Below are positions 26,160 to 33,983 of a stretch of DNA of 50,187 nucleotides, one piece after another (the stretch's first letter is position 1; every line of letters starts with the position of its first letter). Origin of the DNA: Hyphococcus sp. GTDB taxonomy: Bacteria; Pseudomonadota; Alphaproteobacteria; Caulobacterales; Parvularculaceae. The position numbers and the translations under genes were made by a program. The notes under the pieces were generated by a model that ran no database searches, was not told the DNA's origin, and was given only the letters and a program-made list of their open reading frames with translations. The DNA lies in contig BQJG01000023.1 of NCBI GenBank assembly GCA_021604585.1, positions 1 through 50,187 of the forward strand, written 5' to 3'.

Positions 26160-26572
26160 GCCGCACGCAGCTTTCTCAGCATGCGCGCAAGCACAATCGC
26201 GCCGCCAATTCCGGCTACAGCGCCCAGCCCGTTAGCAACTGCGTCCGCCAGCTCAGGCGTGCGCACGCCGCCAAGTCCCTGCAACCCTTCCAACAGGACA
26301 CCGTAAAGCCCCAGCGCCAAGGCGGTGATCCGCCGCTTCGACAACAGAGCAAGCTCCGCCCAGACCGCAGAGGCGCCAAGAACGCCATAGGCGGCGAAAT
26401 GCGCTACCTTGTCCGCCAGCGCCGGATTGCCGAACACCAGCTCCGCGATCCAGCGCGTGACCGCAAACCCGGCCTTTGTGTCATCGGGGTTGGGCGTCAG
26501 CGTCAAAAACGTCACCAGCACGAACAACAAGCCGAAAATAACGCGCGGCCAAAACATCGGTGTCCGCCTCAT
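26156..26572 (-). CDS. VanZ-like family membrane protein
   Basis: The 138-residue protein has about four membrane helices and the VanZ-like core ADKVAHFAAYGVLGASAVW with a later VLLEGLQGL. The family name comes from a teicoplanin-resistance accessory protein, but most members have no known biochemical role. ATGA overlaps with galE upstream and kdsB downstream place it in an envelope operon. Confidence 0.8.
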   Translation of the reverse strand: MRRTPMFWPRVIFGLLFVLVTFLTLTPNPDDTKAGFAVTRWIAELVFGNPALADKVAHFAAYGVLGASAVWAELALLSKRRITALALGLYGVLLEGLQGLGGVRTPELADAVANGLGAVAGIGGAIVLARMLRKLRAA

Positions 26573-27561
26573 GCAGCATCCTGACGATTGGCGAGGCGAC
26601 GCTCCCAGTCGAGCGCCGTCTCGACGATGAAATCAAGATCGTCATAGCGTGGGCGCCAGTCGAGTATCGTGCGGATGGCCGCATTATCGGCAATAAGCTG
26701 CGCCGGATCGCCCGCGCGGCGCGGCCCGACCTCATAGTCCATGGGCTTGCCCGAGACGCGGCGGAATGCATCCACTACCTCGTAGACCGAATAACCGCGG
26801 CCATAGCCGCAATTGAGCGTGATCGCGCCGCCTTGCTTGCGAAGCCGTTCGAGCGCCGCCAAATGCGCCTGCGCAAGATCGCTCACATGCACATAGTCGC
26901 GAATGGCGCTGCCGTCTGGCGTTGAATAGTCGCCGCCGTGAATTTGCAATTTCTCTTTGCGCAGCCCGAGCGCGATTTGTGCTGCGGCCTTGATCAAATG
27001 GGTAGGCTTGCCAATCTCTCCGGCCCGGCCTTTCGGATCGGCGCCCGCAACATTGAAATACCGCAAAGTGATAAATGACATTCCATGCGCCGCAGCGGAG
27101 TCTTCAAGAATGCGTTCGCTCATGGCCATGGATGCGCCATAGGGCGTGATCGAATGGATCGGCGAGGTTTCAGAAACCGGCGTGCGTTCCGGCGTTCCAT
27201 AAACCGACGCAGTGGAGGAAAAGATGAACCGCTTCACCCCAGCGTTAACGCAAGCCTTTAGCAAATTGAGCGTGTTGGCCGTGTTATTGCGATAGTAATC
27301 GAGCGGGTGGCGAATCGATTCCGGGACAAGAATAGAACCTGCGAAATGGATAACTTCGCTAATGTCGTGCTCAGCGAAAACCCGCCCCAGCGCCGCCTCA
27401 TCGCCCACATCGGCTTCAACAAAAACCGCGCTGTCTGGCGCCAGCCAGCGCGCGCCGGTCGACAGATTGTCAAGCGCAATGGCGCGCTCGCCAGCGTCTT
27501 CCAGCGCGAGCAACATGTGCGCCCCGATATAGCCAGCGCCGCCTGTCACCAATAGGCTCAT
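26569..27561 (-). CDS. galE: UDP-glucose 4-epimerase-like (GalE), catalytic Lys replaced by Met
   Basis: The 330-residue extended-SDR epimerase has the NAD loop LLVTGGAGYIGAHML, HFAGSILVPESIRHPLDYY, the serine motif FIFSSTASVYG and LRYFNVAGADPKGRAGE. It would interconvert UDP-glucose and UDP-galactose. The SDR active-site motif Y-x-x-x-K reads Y-G-A-S-M here (TPYGASMAMSERILED), so the conserved lysine is methionine. ATG 27561 follows AAAGGCGG; an in-frame GTG lies at 27579 within an 18-bp palindrome. The rest of the protein looks intact, so this may be an altered enzyme, not a decayed one. Confidence 0.9.
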   Translation of the reverse strand: MSLLVTGGAGYIGAHMLLALEDAGERAIALDNLSTGARWLAPDSAVFVEADVGDEAALGRVFAEHDISEVIHFAGSILVPESIRHPLDYYRNNTANTLNLLKACVNAGVKRFIFSSTASVYGTPERTPVSETSPIHSITPYGASMAMSERILEDSAAAHGMSFITLRYFNVAGADPKGRAGEIGKPTHLIKAAAQIALGLRKEKLQIHGGDYSTPDGSAIRDYVHVSDLAQAHLAALERLRKQGGAITLNCGYGRGYSVYEVVDAFRRVSGKPMDYEVGPRRAGDPAQLIADNAAIRTILDWRPRYDDLDFIVETALDWERRLANRQDAA

Positions 27562-27575
27562 GCGTTTCCGCCTTT

Positions 27576-27593
27576 TCACGTTTTAAAACGTGA
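27576..27593. promoter_or_regulatory. 18-bp perfect palindrome TCACGTTTTAAAACGTGA
   Basis: It lies in the divergent region between galE (minus, ATG 27561) and the phosphatase (plus, ATG 27673), ending 14 bases before the galE start and abutting its ribosome site. Full twofold symmetry and an AT core suggest a dimeric repressor operator. It could also block the galE ribosome site as RNA. The cognate regulator is unknown. Confidence 0.55.
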
Positions 27594-27672
27594 TTCCTTA
27601 TCAGATTTTTTATATCCTTTTCGCAAGGCTAAGTGTACCGGCTTTCATGGCCGTTCAACAGCTGAGACGTTA

Positions 27673-28425
27673 ATGAATATCCGCCCAAACAGAAAATCCG
27701 GCCCAGAGCTGCATAAAAACGCCGCCGTGCCTGACGGCAAGCGCGTCTACGCTATCGGCGACATTCATGGCCGGCTCGATATGCTCAATGACCTGCTGGA
27801 GCGGATCGAAGAAGATTGCGGCGATCTGGGTAACGCCCAGCTGATCTTTCTCGGTGATTACGTGGATCGCGGACAAGACAGCCGCGGCGTAATTGATCGG
27901 CTGATCGAGTTGAAACGAATTCACAAAGACACTGTTTTTCTCAAGGGCAATCACGAAGCCATCATGATCGATTTTCTCATGGAGCCCGAGGATCTACCGC
28001 AATGGCTTGATTGGGGCGGCGAAGAGACACTTGAGAGTTATGGCATTGACCCGGTGGGAATCAGCAAAAGCGATCTCGCCGATGCGATCCATGCGGCCAT
28101 GCCGCAGACGCATTTCGATTTTCTAAATTCACTCTCACTCACTCATATTGAGGGCGACTATCTGTTCGTTCATGCGGGCGTGCGGCCTGGCGCAGCGCTT
28201 GAAGACCAATCTGAAACGGATTTGTTGTGGATCAGAAAGCGGTTTCATAATGCCGCTCCGGCGGAGCGCCCGGATTATGTGGTTGTCTATGGCCATACGC
28301 CCGTTAACAAACCCGAAGACGCGGGCTGGCGCATCGGCGTCGATACCGGCGCCTGTTATGGCGGCATGTTGACGGCGGTGGCGCTTGAAGGAACCAAACG
28401 CCGCTTCTTGAGTGTGAAAGACTAG
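27673..28425 (+). CDS. PPP-family metallophosphoesterase (serine/threonine phosphatase-like)
   Basis: The 250-residue product carries the PPP metal-site signature: YAIGDIHGRLDML (about residue 29), FLGDYVDRGQDSRGV (about 60) and FLKGNHEAIM (about 97). The later histidines are in FVHAGVRPG and VYGHTPVNKPE. These bind a two-metal centre for phosphomonoester hydrolysis. Bacterial relatives include lambda-type phosphatases and ApaH-like proteins; the substrate is not readable. It is divergent from galE and convergent with the methyltransferase gene. A weak 6-bp hairpin at 28425-28455 may separate them. Confidence 0.9.
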   Translation: MNIRPNRKSGPELHKNAAVPDGKRVYAIGDIHGRLDMLNDLLERIEEDCGDLGNAQLIFLGDYVDRGQDSRGVIDRLIELKRIHKDTVFLKGNHEAIMIDFLMEPEDLPQWLDWGGEETLESYGIDPVGISKSDLADAIHAAMPQTHFDFLNSLSLTHIEGDYLFVHAGVRPGAALEDQSETDLLWIRKRFHNAAPAERPDYVVVYGHTPVNKPEDAGWRIGVDTGACYGGMLTAVALEGTKRRFLSVKD

Positions 28426-28449
28426 GCTGAAACGTGCTGTCAGTGATGA

Positions 28450-29808
28450 TCAGCCGTTTGCGGTTTTGACGGCGTCCGGGTTATCGGCAATCAGGCGCGG
28501 ACCGCCCGCCGCCGCGAGAATAGCGCGCAGCGTATGTGCGCCGGCCGGGCCATCGCCATTGTTGATGGTTTTGCCGTATTCGCTGGCGAAGTTCATCGAC
28601 GTCACAATATGCGGGCTTGGCGTGACGAATATGATTTGCGCGCCCAACATTACCGCCTCACGCCAGCGTTCCAGAATCTCCCGTTTGTAACGAGCAGATG
28701 CGATCAGAAAGTCTGGCTCCGCCGCGCGACATTCGGTTTCAGAAATGATACGCGGACCGCGCTCGCCGAGATTTTCTTTCTCGCGCGCAATGCCCGTATC
28801 GACGGCTGCCGAGATGACTTTCGCAGCCGGGCCCGCCCAACGCAGCAACGCGTCCGTCTGAGCATCGGCGCCGAGAATATGCACACATTCGCCTCGGGAC
28901 GCGATGTCTTCGAGGACCTCGATAAAATCTTCGCGCACTTCTGCTGCGCGCTGTTCGAAAGACTGATAGGGCTGCAAGGCGCGCATAGCGAGCGCATTTT
29001 CCTCATCCCAAAGCCGCGCGAGCCGCTCAAACCATGGGTCGAAATCATACTCATCATTTTCGGCGTGCGTAATGAAGAGACGGATCGAGCCGCCCTCTTT
29101 GGAGGTCAGCGCGCCTTTGAAGACTTTGAGGCCAGCTTCGCGCAGCAGCCATTCGATCACGGACAGAGAATAAACCGCCGTCACGCCCGCTTGCAGCGTT
29201 TCAACGCAGGTCCGTGTCAGCACGATTGGAGCGTAGAGCGTTTCCAGGGCGAAAACGCCATCGCAGGCCAGCAATGATTTGACTCGCGACAAGATCTCGC
29301 GCGGGTCATCAACATGTTCGAATGTCGATACTGCGGTGATTATGTCGAATTTCTTGTCGCCAAAGGCGGCATCAAGCTCAGGCGAGGGGAAATACGACTT
29401 TCCGGTCCACGCCCAGTCGCCGACTTCTTCGATATGGTCATCGGGATCGACGCCGAAGCGATCGACCCAACGCGGATAGAACGACAGCAAGGTGCCGTCG
29501 CTGCAGCCAATATCCAGCGCGGCGCAGTCGCGCCCGGAAATCATTTCCAGCGCTTCGGTCGCCACCGCGCGGAGATGATCACGCGTCGAAGCATGGTGCC
29601 CTGAAGGCAAATAGGAAAAATCATCATGCACATGTGCTGACTGTAAAAGCCCGCATGCGCGCGCATCGCGCGAAGGGTCGCAAAGAACATAAGTCGCCGA
29701 CGGGTCGGCCTTGCGGCCAAGCGCTTTTCGCCTGGCGCCAAGCGGCATGGAGAAAGCCGGCGTCAGTGCTTTAGAACCGCATGCGCGGCACTGCGTTATT
29801 TGTTTCAC
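28450..29808 (-). CDS. SAM-dependent C-methyltransferase-like protein
   Basis: The product is about 452 residues. The N-terminus has a zinc-ribbon-like pair CRACGS with a later cysteine (VLCDPS). The central domain is a class I methyltransferase with ALDIGCSDGTLLSFYP (SAM loop) and FDIITAVSTFEHVDDP. The C-terminal Rossmann-like domain resembles the third domain of sugar C-methyltransferases (order: zinc binding, methyltransferase, C-terminal domain). Such enzymes methylate nucleotide-linked keto-sugars. I start at GTG 29808, with AAGG upstream; a TTG at 29871 is the alternative. The nearest sugar-nucleotide genes are galE and kdsB. Confidence 0.75.
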   Translation of the reverse strand: MKQITQCRACGSKALTPAFSMPLGARRKALGRKADPSATYVLCDPSRDARACGLLQSAHVHDDFSYLPSGHHASTRDHLRAVATEALEMISGRDCAALDIGCSDGTLLSFYPRWVDRFGVDPDDHIEEVGDWAWTGKSYFPSPELDAAFGDKKFDIITAVSTFEHVDDPREILSRVKSLLACDGVFALETLYAPIVLTRTCVETLQAGVTAVYSLSVIEWLLREAGLKVFKGALTSKEGGSIRLFITHAENDEYDFDPWFERLARLWDEENALAMRALQPYQSFEQRAAEVREDFIEVLEDIASRGECVHILGADAQTDALLRWAGPAAKVISAAVDTGIAREKENLGERGPRIISETECRAAEPDFLIASARYKREILERWREAVMLGAQIIFVTPSPHIVTSMNFASEYGKTINNGDGPAGAHTLRAILAAAGGPRLIADNPDAVKTANG

Positions 29809-30050
29809 CTGATGCGCCTTTCGGAAAAGCGAAGTTGCGATTTCCGAAAGCTCGCAGGACAGCGTCAACAAAATGTAAAAGCGTGCAAAAAGTCCTTGAA
29901 AAGCGGGTGCTTAGACACACCCCGCTTACCGAGGTTAACAGAGTGTGACCAGGGCATTTTGCCTTTTAGATGATTCAGAACGATGTCCCGGATTTTTTGC
30001 TGCGCATTTTGAGTCGGAAAACCGATGAACCGCTTTTCCTTCAAAACGCT

Positions 30051-30440
30051 TTAAAAAACCGCACGATAAATCAGCCACACGCCGGTGACCAGCAATGTCA
30101 GCATGGTCAGCACCGTGCCGACCATCCGGCCTTGCCCCCACACGCCCATGCCCAGGCCGAGCAAATGCGCGACGCGGCCAAAAAAGAATACGCCGCCCAG
30201 AATATGAATTGCCAGTACAGATGTGTTCAACAAGGCGAGCAACACCAGCCCGCCAATTGCTGCTGGCGCGTATTCAATGTAATTGCCCTGTGCCCGGATC
30301 GCTTTCACCATATCCGGATTGCCCCCATCGCCAAGGCTGACTTTATGTTTGCCGCGAGCCATACCGACGCGGGCGCTGATATAAATGAGCAGCAAGGCAT
30401 TGAGGCCGACCCAAAGGCCGGCGGCTTCGAGAGATGTCAT
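30051..30440 (-). CDS. MAPEG-family membrane protein
   Basis: The 129-residue, four-helix protein has the MAPEG pattern: RVGMARGKHKVSLGDGGNPD, then AIRAQGNYIEYAPAAIG (the conserved R-x-x-x-N-x-x-E-y-x-P), then FFFGRVAHLLGLG. Eukaryotic relatives are glutathione transferases and leukotriene synthases; the bacterial role is poorly defined. CGGAGGAAATCC gives a strong ribosome site. It sits 24 bases downstream of argE (both minus strand) as positions 30440 and 30465 show, so cotranscription is likely. Confidence 0.88.
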   Translation of the reverse strand: MTSLEAAGLWVGLNALLLIYISARVGMARGKHKVSLGDGGNPDMVKAIRAQGNYIEYAPAAIGGLVLLALLNTSVLAIHILGGVFFFGRVAHLLGLGMGVWGQGRMVGTVLTMLTLLVTGVWLIYRAVF

Positions 30441-30464
30441 GGATTTCCTCCGTTGTGTTTTTTG

Positions 30465-31622
30465 TCAGGCACTCAACCGTTGGATCAGGCGGCGTATAAA
30501 AACTGTCCCTTCGCGCACCTGATCAAGTGTGATGAACTCATCCGGCTGGTGCGCCTGATCAATGGAGCCCGGTCCGCAAATAACGACGGAAAGCCCCGCC
30601 TCTTGAAACTGTCCTGCTTCGGCGGCGTACGCCACGACATCCGTGCTGTTATGGCCGGTGATCGCCTTGGCAAGATCGGCCGCCGGATTGTCCGGCGACG
30701 GGGCCAGCGACGGCGCATTGGTCATTTGCGTAATCTCCACGCGACAGCCGGGCGCCTTAACGCGCATCTCCGCCTCTACGCCAAGCGCGTAATCGGTGAA
30801 TTCTTCAATAATATCATCGCGGCAATCGCCCGGCACCACACGCATATCCCAATGAAATTCAGCCTCGCCAGCCATAATGTTAAGCTGTGTGCCGCCATGC
30901 ATGACATTGACCGTCATGGTCGAATAAGGCGGATCGAAGGGCGAGTCCGGATCGGCGCGCGCCGCACGCGCTTCGCGCATGGAAGATATCTTGGTGATCA
31001 GTTTTGCCGCCGCCTCAACAGCAGAAACGCCGCGGTCGGTCTGGCTGGAGTGGGTCGTGTAGCCCGTCACCTTGACCTTGAACGAGGCGATGCCCTTATG
31101 CCCGTCAATGACCTTCATATTGGTCGGTTCACCCACGATCACGGCGGAGGGCGCCGGAACCTTCTCGACGATTTCAGCGATCATGCGCGGCGCGCCGAGG
31201 CAGCCGATCTCTTCATCATAGGACAGGGCGAAAATCAGCGGCCGTTTGAGCCCTGCCTTTAGCATTTCCGGGACCAGCGACAGGCCGATCGCGGAAAAAC
31301 TTTTCATGTCGGCGACGCCCCGGCCGAAAAGCTTGCCCTCCCTTTCCGTGACGATCCAGGGATTGGTGGACCAGTCCTGCCCTTCGACAAGCACCACATC
31401 GGTGTGCCCCGACAGAACCACTCCGCCAGCAACTTTCGGCCCCACCAGCGCATAGAGGTTGGTCTTCGTGCCGTCGTCATTGCCGACGCGAAACGTCTCA
31501 ACGCCGAGGCCGGACAAATAAGCTTCAATATCTTCGATCAGCGCAAGGTTTGACTTCGATGAAGTCGTATCGAAAGCAACGAGGCGGGAAATCCATGAAA
31601 GCTGTTCTGTAAGATCGTTCAT
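30465..31622 (-). CDS. argE: Acetylornithine deacetylase (M20 family)
   Basis: The product is about 385 residues. Metal-site motifs are VVLSGHTDVV, GRGVADMKSF and SYDEEIGCLGA (catalytic Glu). The dimerisation domain includes GYTTHSSQTDRGVSAVEAAA, and the final metal histidine is in GPGSIDQAHQPDEF. The enzyme hydrolyses N2-acetylornithine to ornithine and acetate in arginine synthesis. I start at ATG 31622; the frame is open to 31658. The pattern matches the ArgE branch more than DapE, though M20 assignments by eye are not absolute. Ornithine would feed the decarboxylase at 38555. Confidence 0.88.
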   Translation of the reverse strand: MNDLTEQLSWISRLVAFDTTSSKSNLALIEDIEAYLSGLGVETFRVGNDDGTKTNLYALVGPKVAGGVVLSGHTDVVLVEGQDWSTNPWIVTEREGKLFGRGVADMKSFSAIGLSLVPEMLKAGLKRPLIFALSYDEEIGCLGAPRMIAEIVEKVPAPSAVIVGEPTNMKVIDGHKGIASFKVKVTGYTTHSSQTDRGVSAVEAAAKLITKISSMREARAARADPDSPFDPPYSTMTVNVMHGGTQLNIMAGEAEFHWDMRVVPGDCRDDIIEEFTDYALGVEAEMRVKAPGCRVEITQMTNAPSLAPSPDNPAADLAKAITGHNSTDVVAYAAEAGQFQEAGLSVVICGPGSIDQAHQPDEFITLDQVREGTVFIRRLIQRLSA

Positions 31623-31742
31623 GATCGCAAAGTGCGCGAAAATCGCCTGTAAACGCAAGCGAATTGCGCGCGCGCGGCGAAAGGAACATACAAAATTTCT
31701 TAGGAAAATCGGGCTTTTAGCCTCGTCCGAGAGAGGCGGCGC

Positions 31743-31772
31743 TGATGTCCCGGCGCAATTGCCGGGACATCA
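31743..31772. terminator. 12-bp perfect hairpin downstream of the histone-like gene
   Basis: TGATGTCCCGGC and GCCGGGACATCA pair perfectly around a 6-base loop. It starts 19 bases after the histone-like stop and lies upstream of argE. There is no T run, so it may be a transcript-stabilising or Rho-assisted end instead of a classic intrinsic terminator. Confidence 0.5.
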
Positions 31773-31790
31773 ACAATTCGCCAAGTCGGC

Positions 31791-32051
31791 TTAAGCAGCC
31801 TTCTTGCGGCGGACCGTTTTACGCTTTGCAGTGGTTTTCTTCGCAACTTTTTTCGCTGTCGTTTTCTTCGCTGCTTTACGCTTGGCGGGTTTCTTCGCCA
31901 CAGTCAGTTTGGTTTTCTTCGCGGCTTTACGCTTGGCTGGCGCTTTGCGCTTTGCCGGAGCTTTTTTCGCCGTCGTCTTCTTCGCGGCTTTGGCTTTCAC
32001 CGTCCGCTTTTTCGCTGCTGGTTTTGCAGCTTTCTTCGTCGCTTTTTTCAT
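31791..32051 (-). CDS. Lysine/alanine-rich histone H1-like DNA-binding protein
   Basis: The product is about 86 residues, almost entirely Lys, Ala, Pro, Thr and Arg in degenerate repeats such as KKTTAKKAPAKRKAPAKRK and AKRKAAKKTTAKKVAKKTT. This composition matches bacterial histone H1-like proteins (HC1/AlgP-tail type), which bind and compact DNA non-specifically. ATG 32051 follows AGGGGAC. A small inverted repeat CTGAC-CAACT-GTCAG (32073-32087) lies just upstream. Low-complexity genes of this type vary in repeat number between strains. Confidence 0.8.
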   Translation of the reverse strand: MKKATKKAAKPAAKKRTVKAKAAKKTTAKKAPAKRKAPAKRKAAKKTKLTVAKKPAKRKAAKKTTAKKVAKKTTAKRKTVRRKKAA

Positions 32052-32226
32052 TGCAGGACGTCCCCTGAAACACTGACCAACTGTCAGCAAGAATTCCCCT
32101 TATCTTGATGCGGGTAAACGAACAATAAAAAAATCGATGCCGGCCGGCACACGCAAATCGCTCGTCAGGACTCGGATGGTCCGCCTGAAACGCACTCCTG
32201 ACTCGCTGACGCTCACATCGGATTGC

Positions 32227-32255
32227 AAAAAACCCCCGCTCGAATGAGCGGGGGT
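32227..32255 (-). terminator. Intrinsic terminator of the FKBP lipoprotein gene
   Basis: On the minus strand ACCCCCGCTC and GAGCGGGGGT form a perfect 10-bp stem with a 4-base loop, followed by TTTTTT. It begins about 28 bases after the FKBP stop. Confidence 0.93.
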
Positions 32256-32282
32256 AAAGTTGTTTCAGCAGAGATAGATAAC

Positions 32283-33287
32283 TTATTTTACAGCGATAAG
32301 CTCAACCTCAAAGATCAACGCTTCGTTTGGACCGATGGGTCCGCCGGGCGTACCCACCTCGCCATAACCAAGCGCTGGCGGAATGAAGAAGCGGTATTTG
32401 TCGCCTTCGCTCATCAGCTGAACGCCTTCCGTCCAGCCTGCAATGACCCGGTTCAGCGGAAACTCAATCGGCTTGCCGCGCGCGTATGACGAATCAAATT
32501 CAGTCCCGTTGAGAAGCGTTCCCTGGTAATGAACCTCAACCGTATCCGTCGCGGCGGGGCTTTTTCCGTCCGCCGCGCCTTCGGTCAGCACCTGATACTG
32601 AAGCCCCGACGGAGTCGTTTTTATCCCGTCTTTCTTGGCGTTCTCGCTCAAGAATTTCTTCGCGGCTTCGAGATTACGTTCAGGGCTTTGCACTTTAACC
32701 AGCTCCACTTCAAAGATCAGGGTTTCGTTCGGACCGAATGGCGCGCCCTCCCCGACCTGGTCGCCATAGGCGAGCTCAGGCGGAATGAAAAAGCGGTAGC
32801 GGTCGCCTTCGCTCATTAATTGCAGACCTTCGGAAAGGCCCGGCACGTCGAGCGCCAGTTCCGACACCCGCACTTGCGGCGCGGCGCCGCGTGCGCGCGA
32901 AGAATCAAATTCGACGCCATCGGCGGTCGTCGCGGCATATTCAAAGCTCACCAGATCAGTTGAGACAGGTGATGCGCCGCCATCGGGCCCTTTTTCGAGC
33001 GCCATAAACTGAAGCCCGCTCTTGGTGGCCTGAACGCCTTCGCGCGCCTTATTCTCTGCGAGGAAGGCTTTGGTCGCCGCCAGATTTTCAGCAGCCAGCT
33101 TTTTGAATTCGGCCGTGCGCTCTGCACCGGTCTTGGCCTCTTCGGCGAGGACTTCCGTTGGCGCACCGCCTGTTTCTTCAACTTGAGCGGTGTCTTTTTC
33201 GGCATCGCTCGTTTTCGCTTCGTCGGCTTTGCCGCAAGCCGTAAGCGCCAGTAACGCAGTGGCCGCCATCAATCCAATCTTACGCAC
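32283..33287 (-). CDS. Lipoprotein with two tandem FKBP-type peptidyl-prolyl isomerase domains
   Basis: The 334-residue product has a lipoprotein signal (LLALTACG, acylated Cys18), an acidic linker, and two FKBP domains. Domain 1 is about residues 105-205 and domain 2 about 220-334. Domain 2 keeps the active-site set: FDSSYARGKPIEF, VIAGWTEGVQLM and FFIPPALGYG. Domain 1 has FDSSRARG and FFIPPELAYGD but reads LDVPGLSEGLQLM where VI-x-GW is expected, so its hallmark tryptophan is missing. The periplasmic membrane-anchored protein probably helps fold exported proteins, with domain 1 perhaps acting as chaperone only. A strong terminator follows. Confidence 0.9.
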   Translation of the reverse strand: MRKIGLMAATALLALTACGKADEAKTSDAEKDTAQVEETGGAPTEVLAEEAKTGAERTAEFKKLAAENLAATKAFLAENKAREGVQATKSGLQFMALEKGPDGGASPVSTDLVSFEYAATTADGVEFDSSRARGAAPQVRVSELALDVPGLSEGLQLMSEGDRYRFFIPPELAYGDQVGEGAPFGPNETLIFEVELVKVQSPERNLEAAKKFLSENAKKDGIKTTPSGLQYQVLTEGAADGKSPAATDTVEVHYQGTLLNGTEFDSSYARGKPIEFPLNRVIAGWTEGVQLMSEGDKYRFFIPPALGYGEVGTPGGPIGPNEALIFEVELIAVK

Positions 33288-33419
33288 ACGAATACTCCTT
33301 TTGATGCGTGAATCAGGTTCGGGCCGACCCTAGCCGATTGTGGGAATAAGGGAAAACCTGGGCAGGGCCTGAACCGGCGATCCGGTGTTACATAAAGGTA
33401 ATGCAGTCAAGCAAGGCAG

Positions 33420-33983
33420 TCAGGCGGCGAGCCTCGCGCTCACGTAAAAAGCGTAAATGGCCGCCCAGACCAGCGCGAGGCCGTATGGAACAAATCGCTT
33501 CATCCCCAATCGCGCGGCCAGAGAGGCGCCAAACGCGGTTAGCCCAATAGCCAGCGAGAAACGCGCCAGCCGCGCTGCAAATCCCATGAACGCAAATAAC
33601 AGCGGGTTGACGCCAGCGGCGCCCGCTTCCACCGCATAGATTTTGAACGGGGCGCCGGTGATGGCGCCCAGCGTCAGATCGATTGGCCACATGCCATCCA
33701 TCTCGCTGTGGACGCGAAACAGCAGATCCTCGCCAATCAGCGGCACCGAAAGCAGAAACGCACGTGCGGCCTCCGCCTCACTGGCGCCCCAAATCATCAT
33801 TAACAGTCCGCCCGCGGTCGCAGCCATAGCAGCCGCAACAGACAATCGAAAGGCGCGCGAAAGCCCGAACACAACCACCGCCGCCGTGAGCAGCAAATCC
33901 GGCACGATAAAAAAGAACGTCGCTTCAGCAAAACCCCAAAGCATCGCGCCAGCGAGCCAAAGTCTGGGATTGCTCACTCCCAT
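33420..33983 (-). CDS. Membrane protein, possibly VTT/DedA-like
   Basis: The product is about 187 residues with 4-5 hydrophobic segments. WGFAEATFFFIVPDLLLTAA, GGLLMMIWG and GAITGAPFKIYAVEAGAAG recall the small YqaA/DedA (VTT) membrane family, with the E-x-x-x-x-P and G-x-P-x-K pattern. I am not certain of this. ATG 33983 overlaps the plsC stop by 10 bases; the frame is open to 34064 but that is plsC shadow. It is the last gene of the lipid operon, so a lipid-transport or scrambling role is possible but inferred. Confidence 0.65.
   Translation of the reverse strand: MGVSNPRLWLAGAMLWGFAEATFFFIVPDLLLTAAVVVFGLSRAFRLSVAAAMAATAGGLLMMIWGASEAEAARAFLLSVPLIGEDLLFRVHSEMDGMWPIDLTLGAITGAPFKIYAVEAGAAGVNPLLFAFMGFAARLARFSLAIGLTAFGASLAARLGMKRFVPYGLALVWAAIYAFYVSARLAA

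Noticed and set aside
28425..28455. Hairpin GGCTGA...TCAGCC between the phosphatase and methyltransferase genes
   Set aside because: The stem is only 6 bp with a 19-base loop and no T run, too weak to annotate as a terminator.
29970..31262. 430-codon plus-strand open frame
   Set aside because: It lies antisense to argE and the MAPEG gene, both clearly coding, and its composition (rich in His, Arg and Cys) is typical of a shadow frame.
31804..32076. 90-codon very hydrophobic plus-strand frame resembling a membrane protein
   Set aside because: It is the complement of the lysine-rich histone-like gene: AAG and AAA codons read as CTT and TTT on the other strand give artificial Phe/Leu-rich helices.
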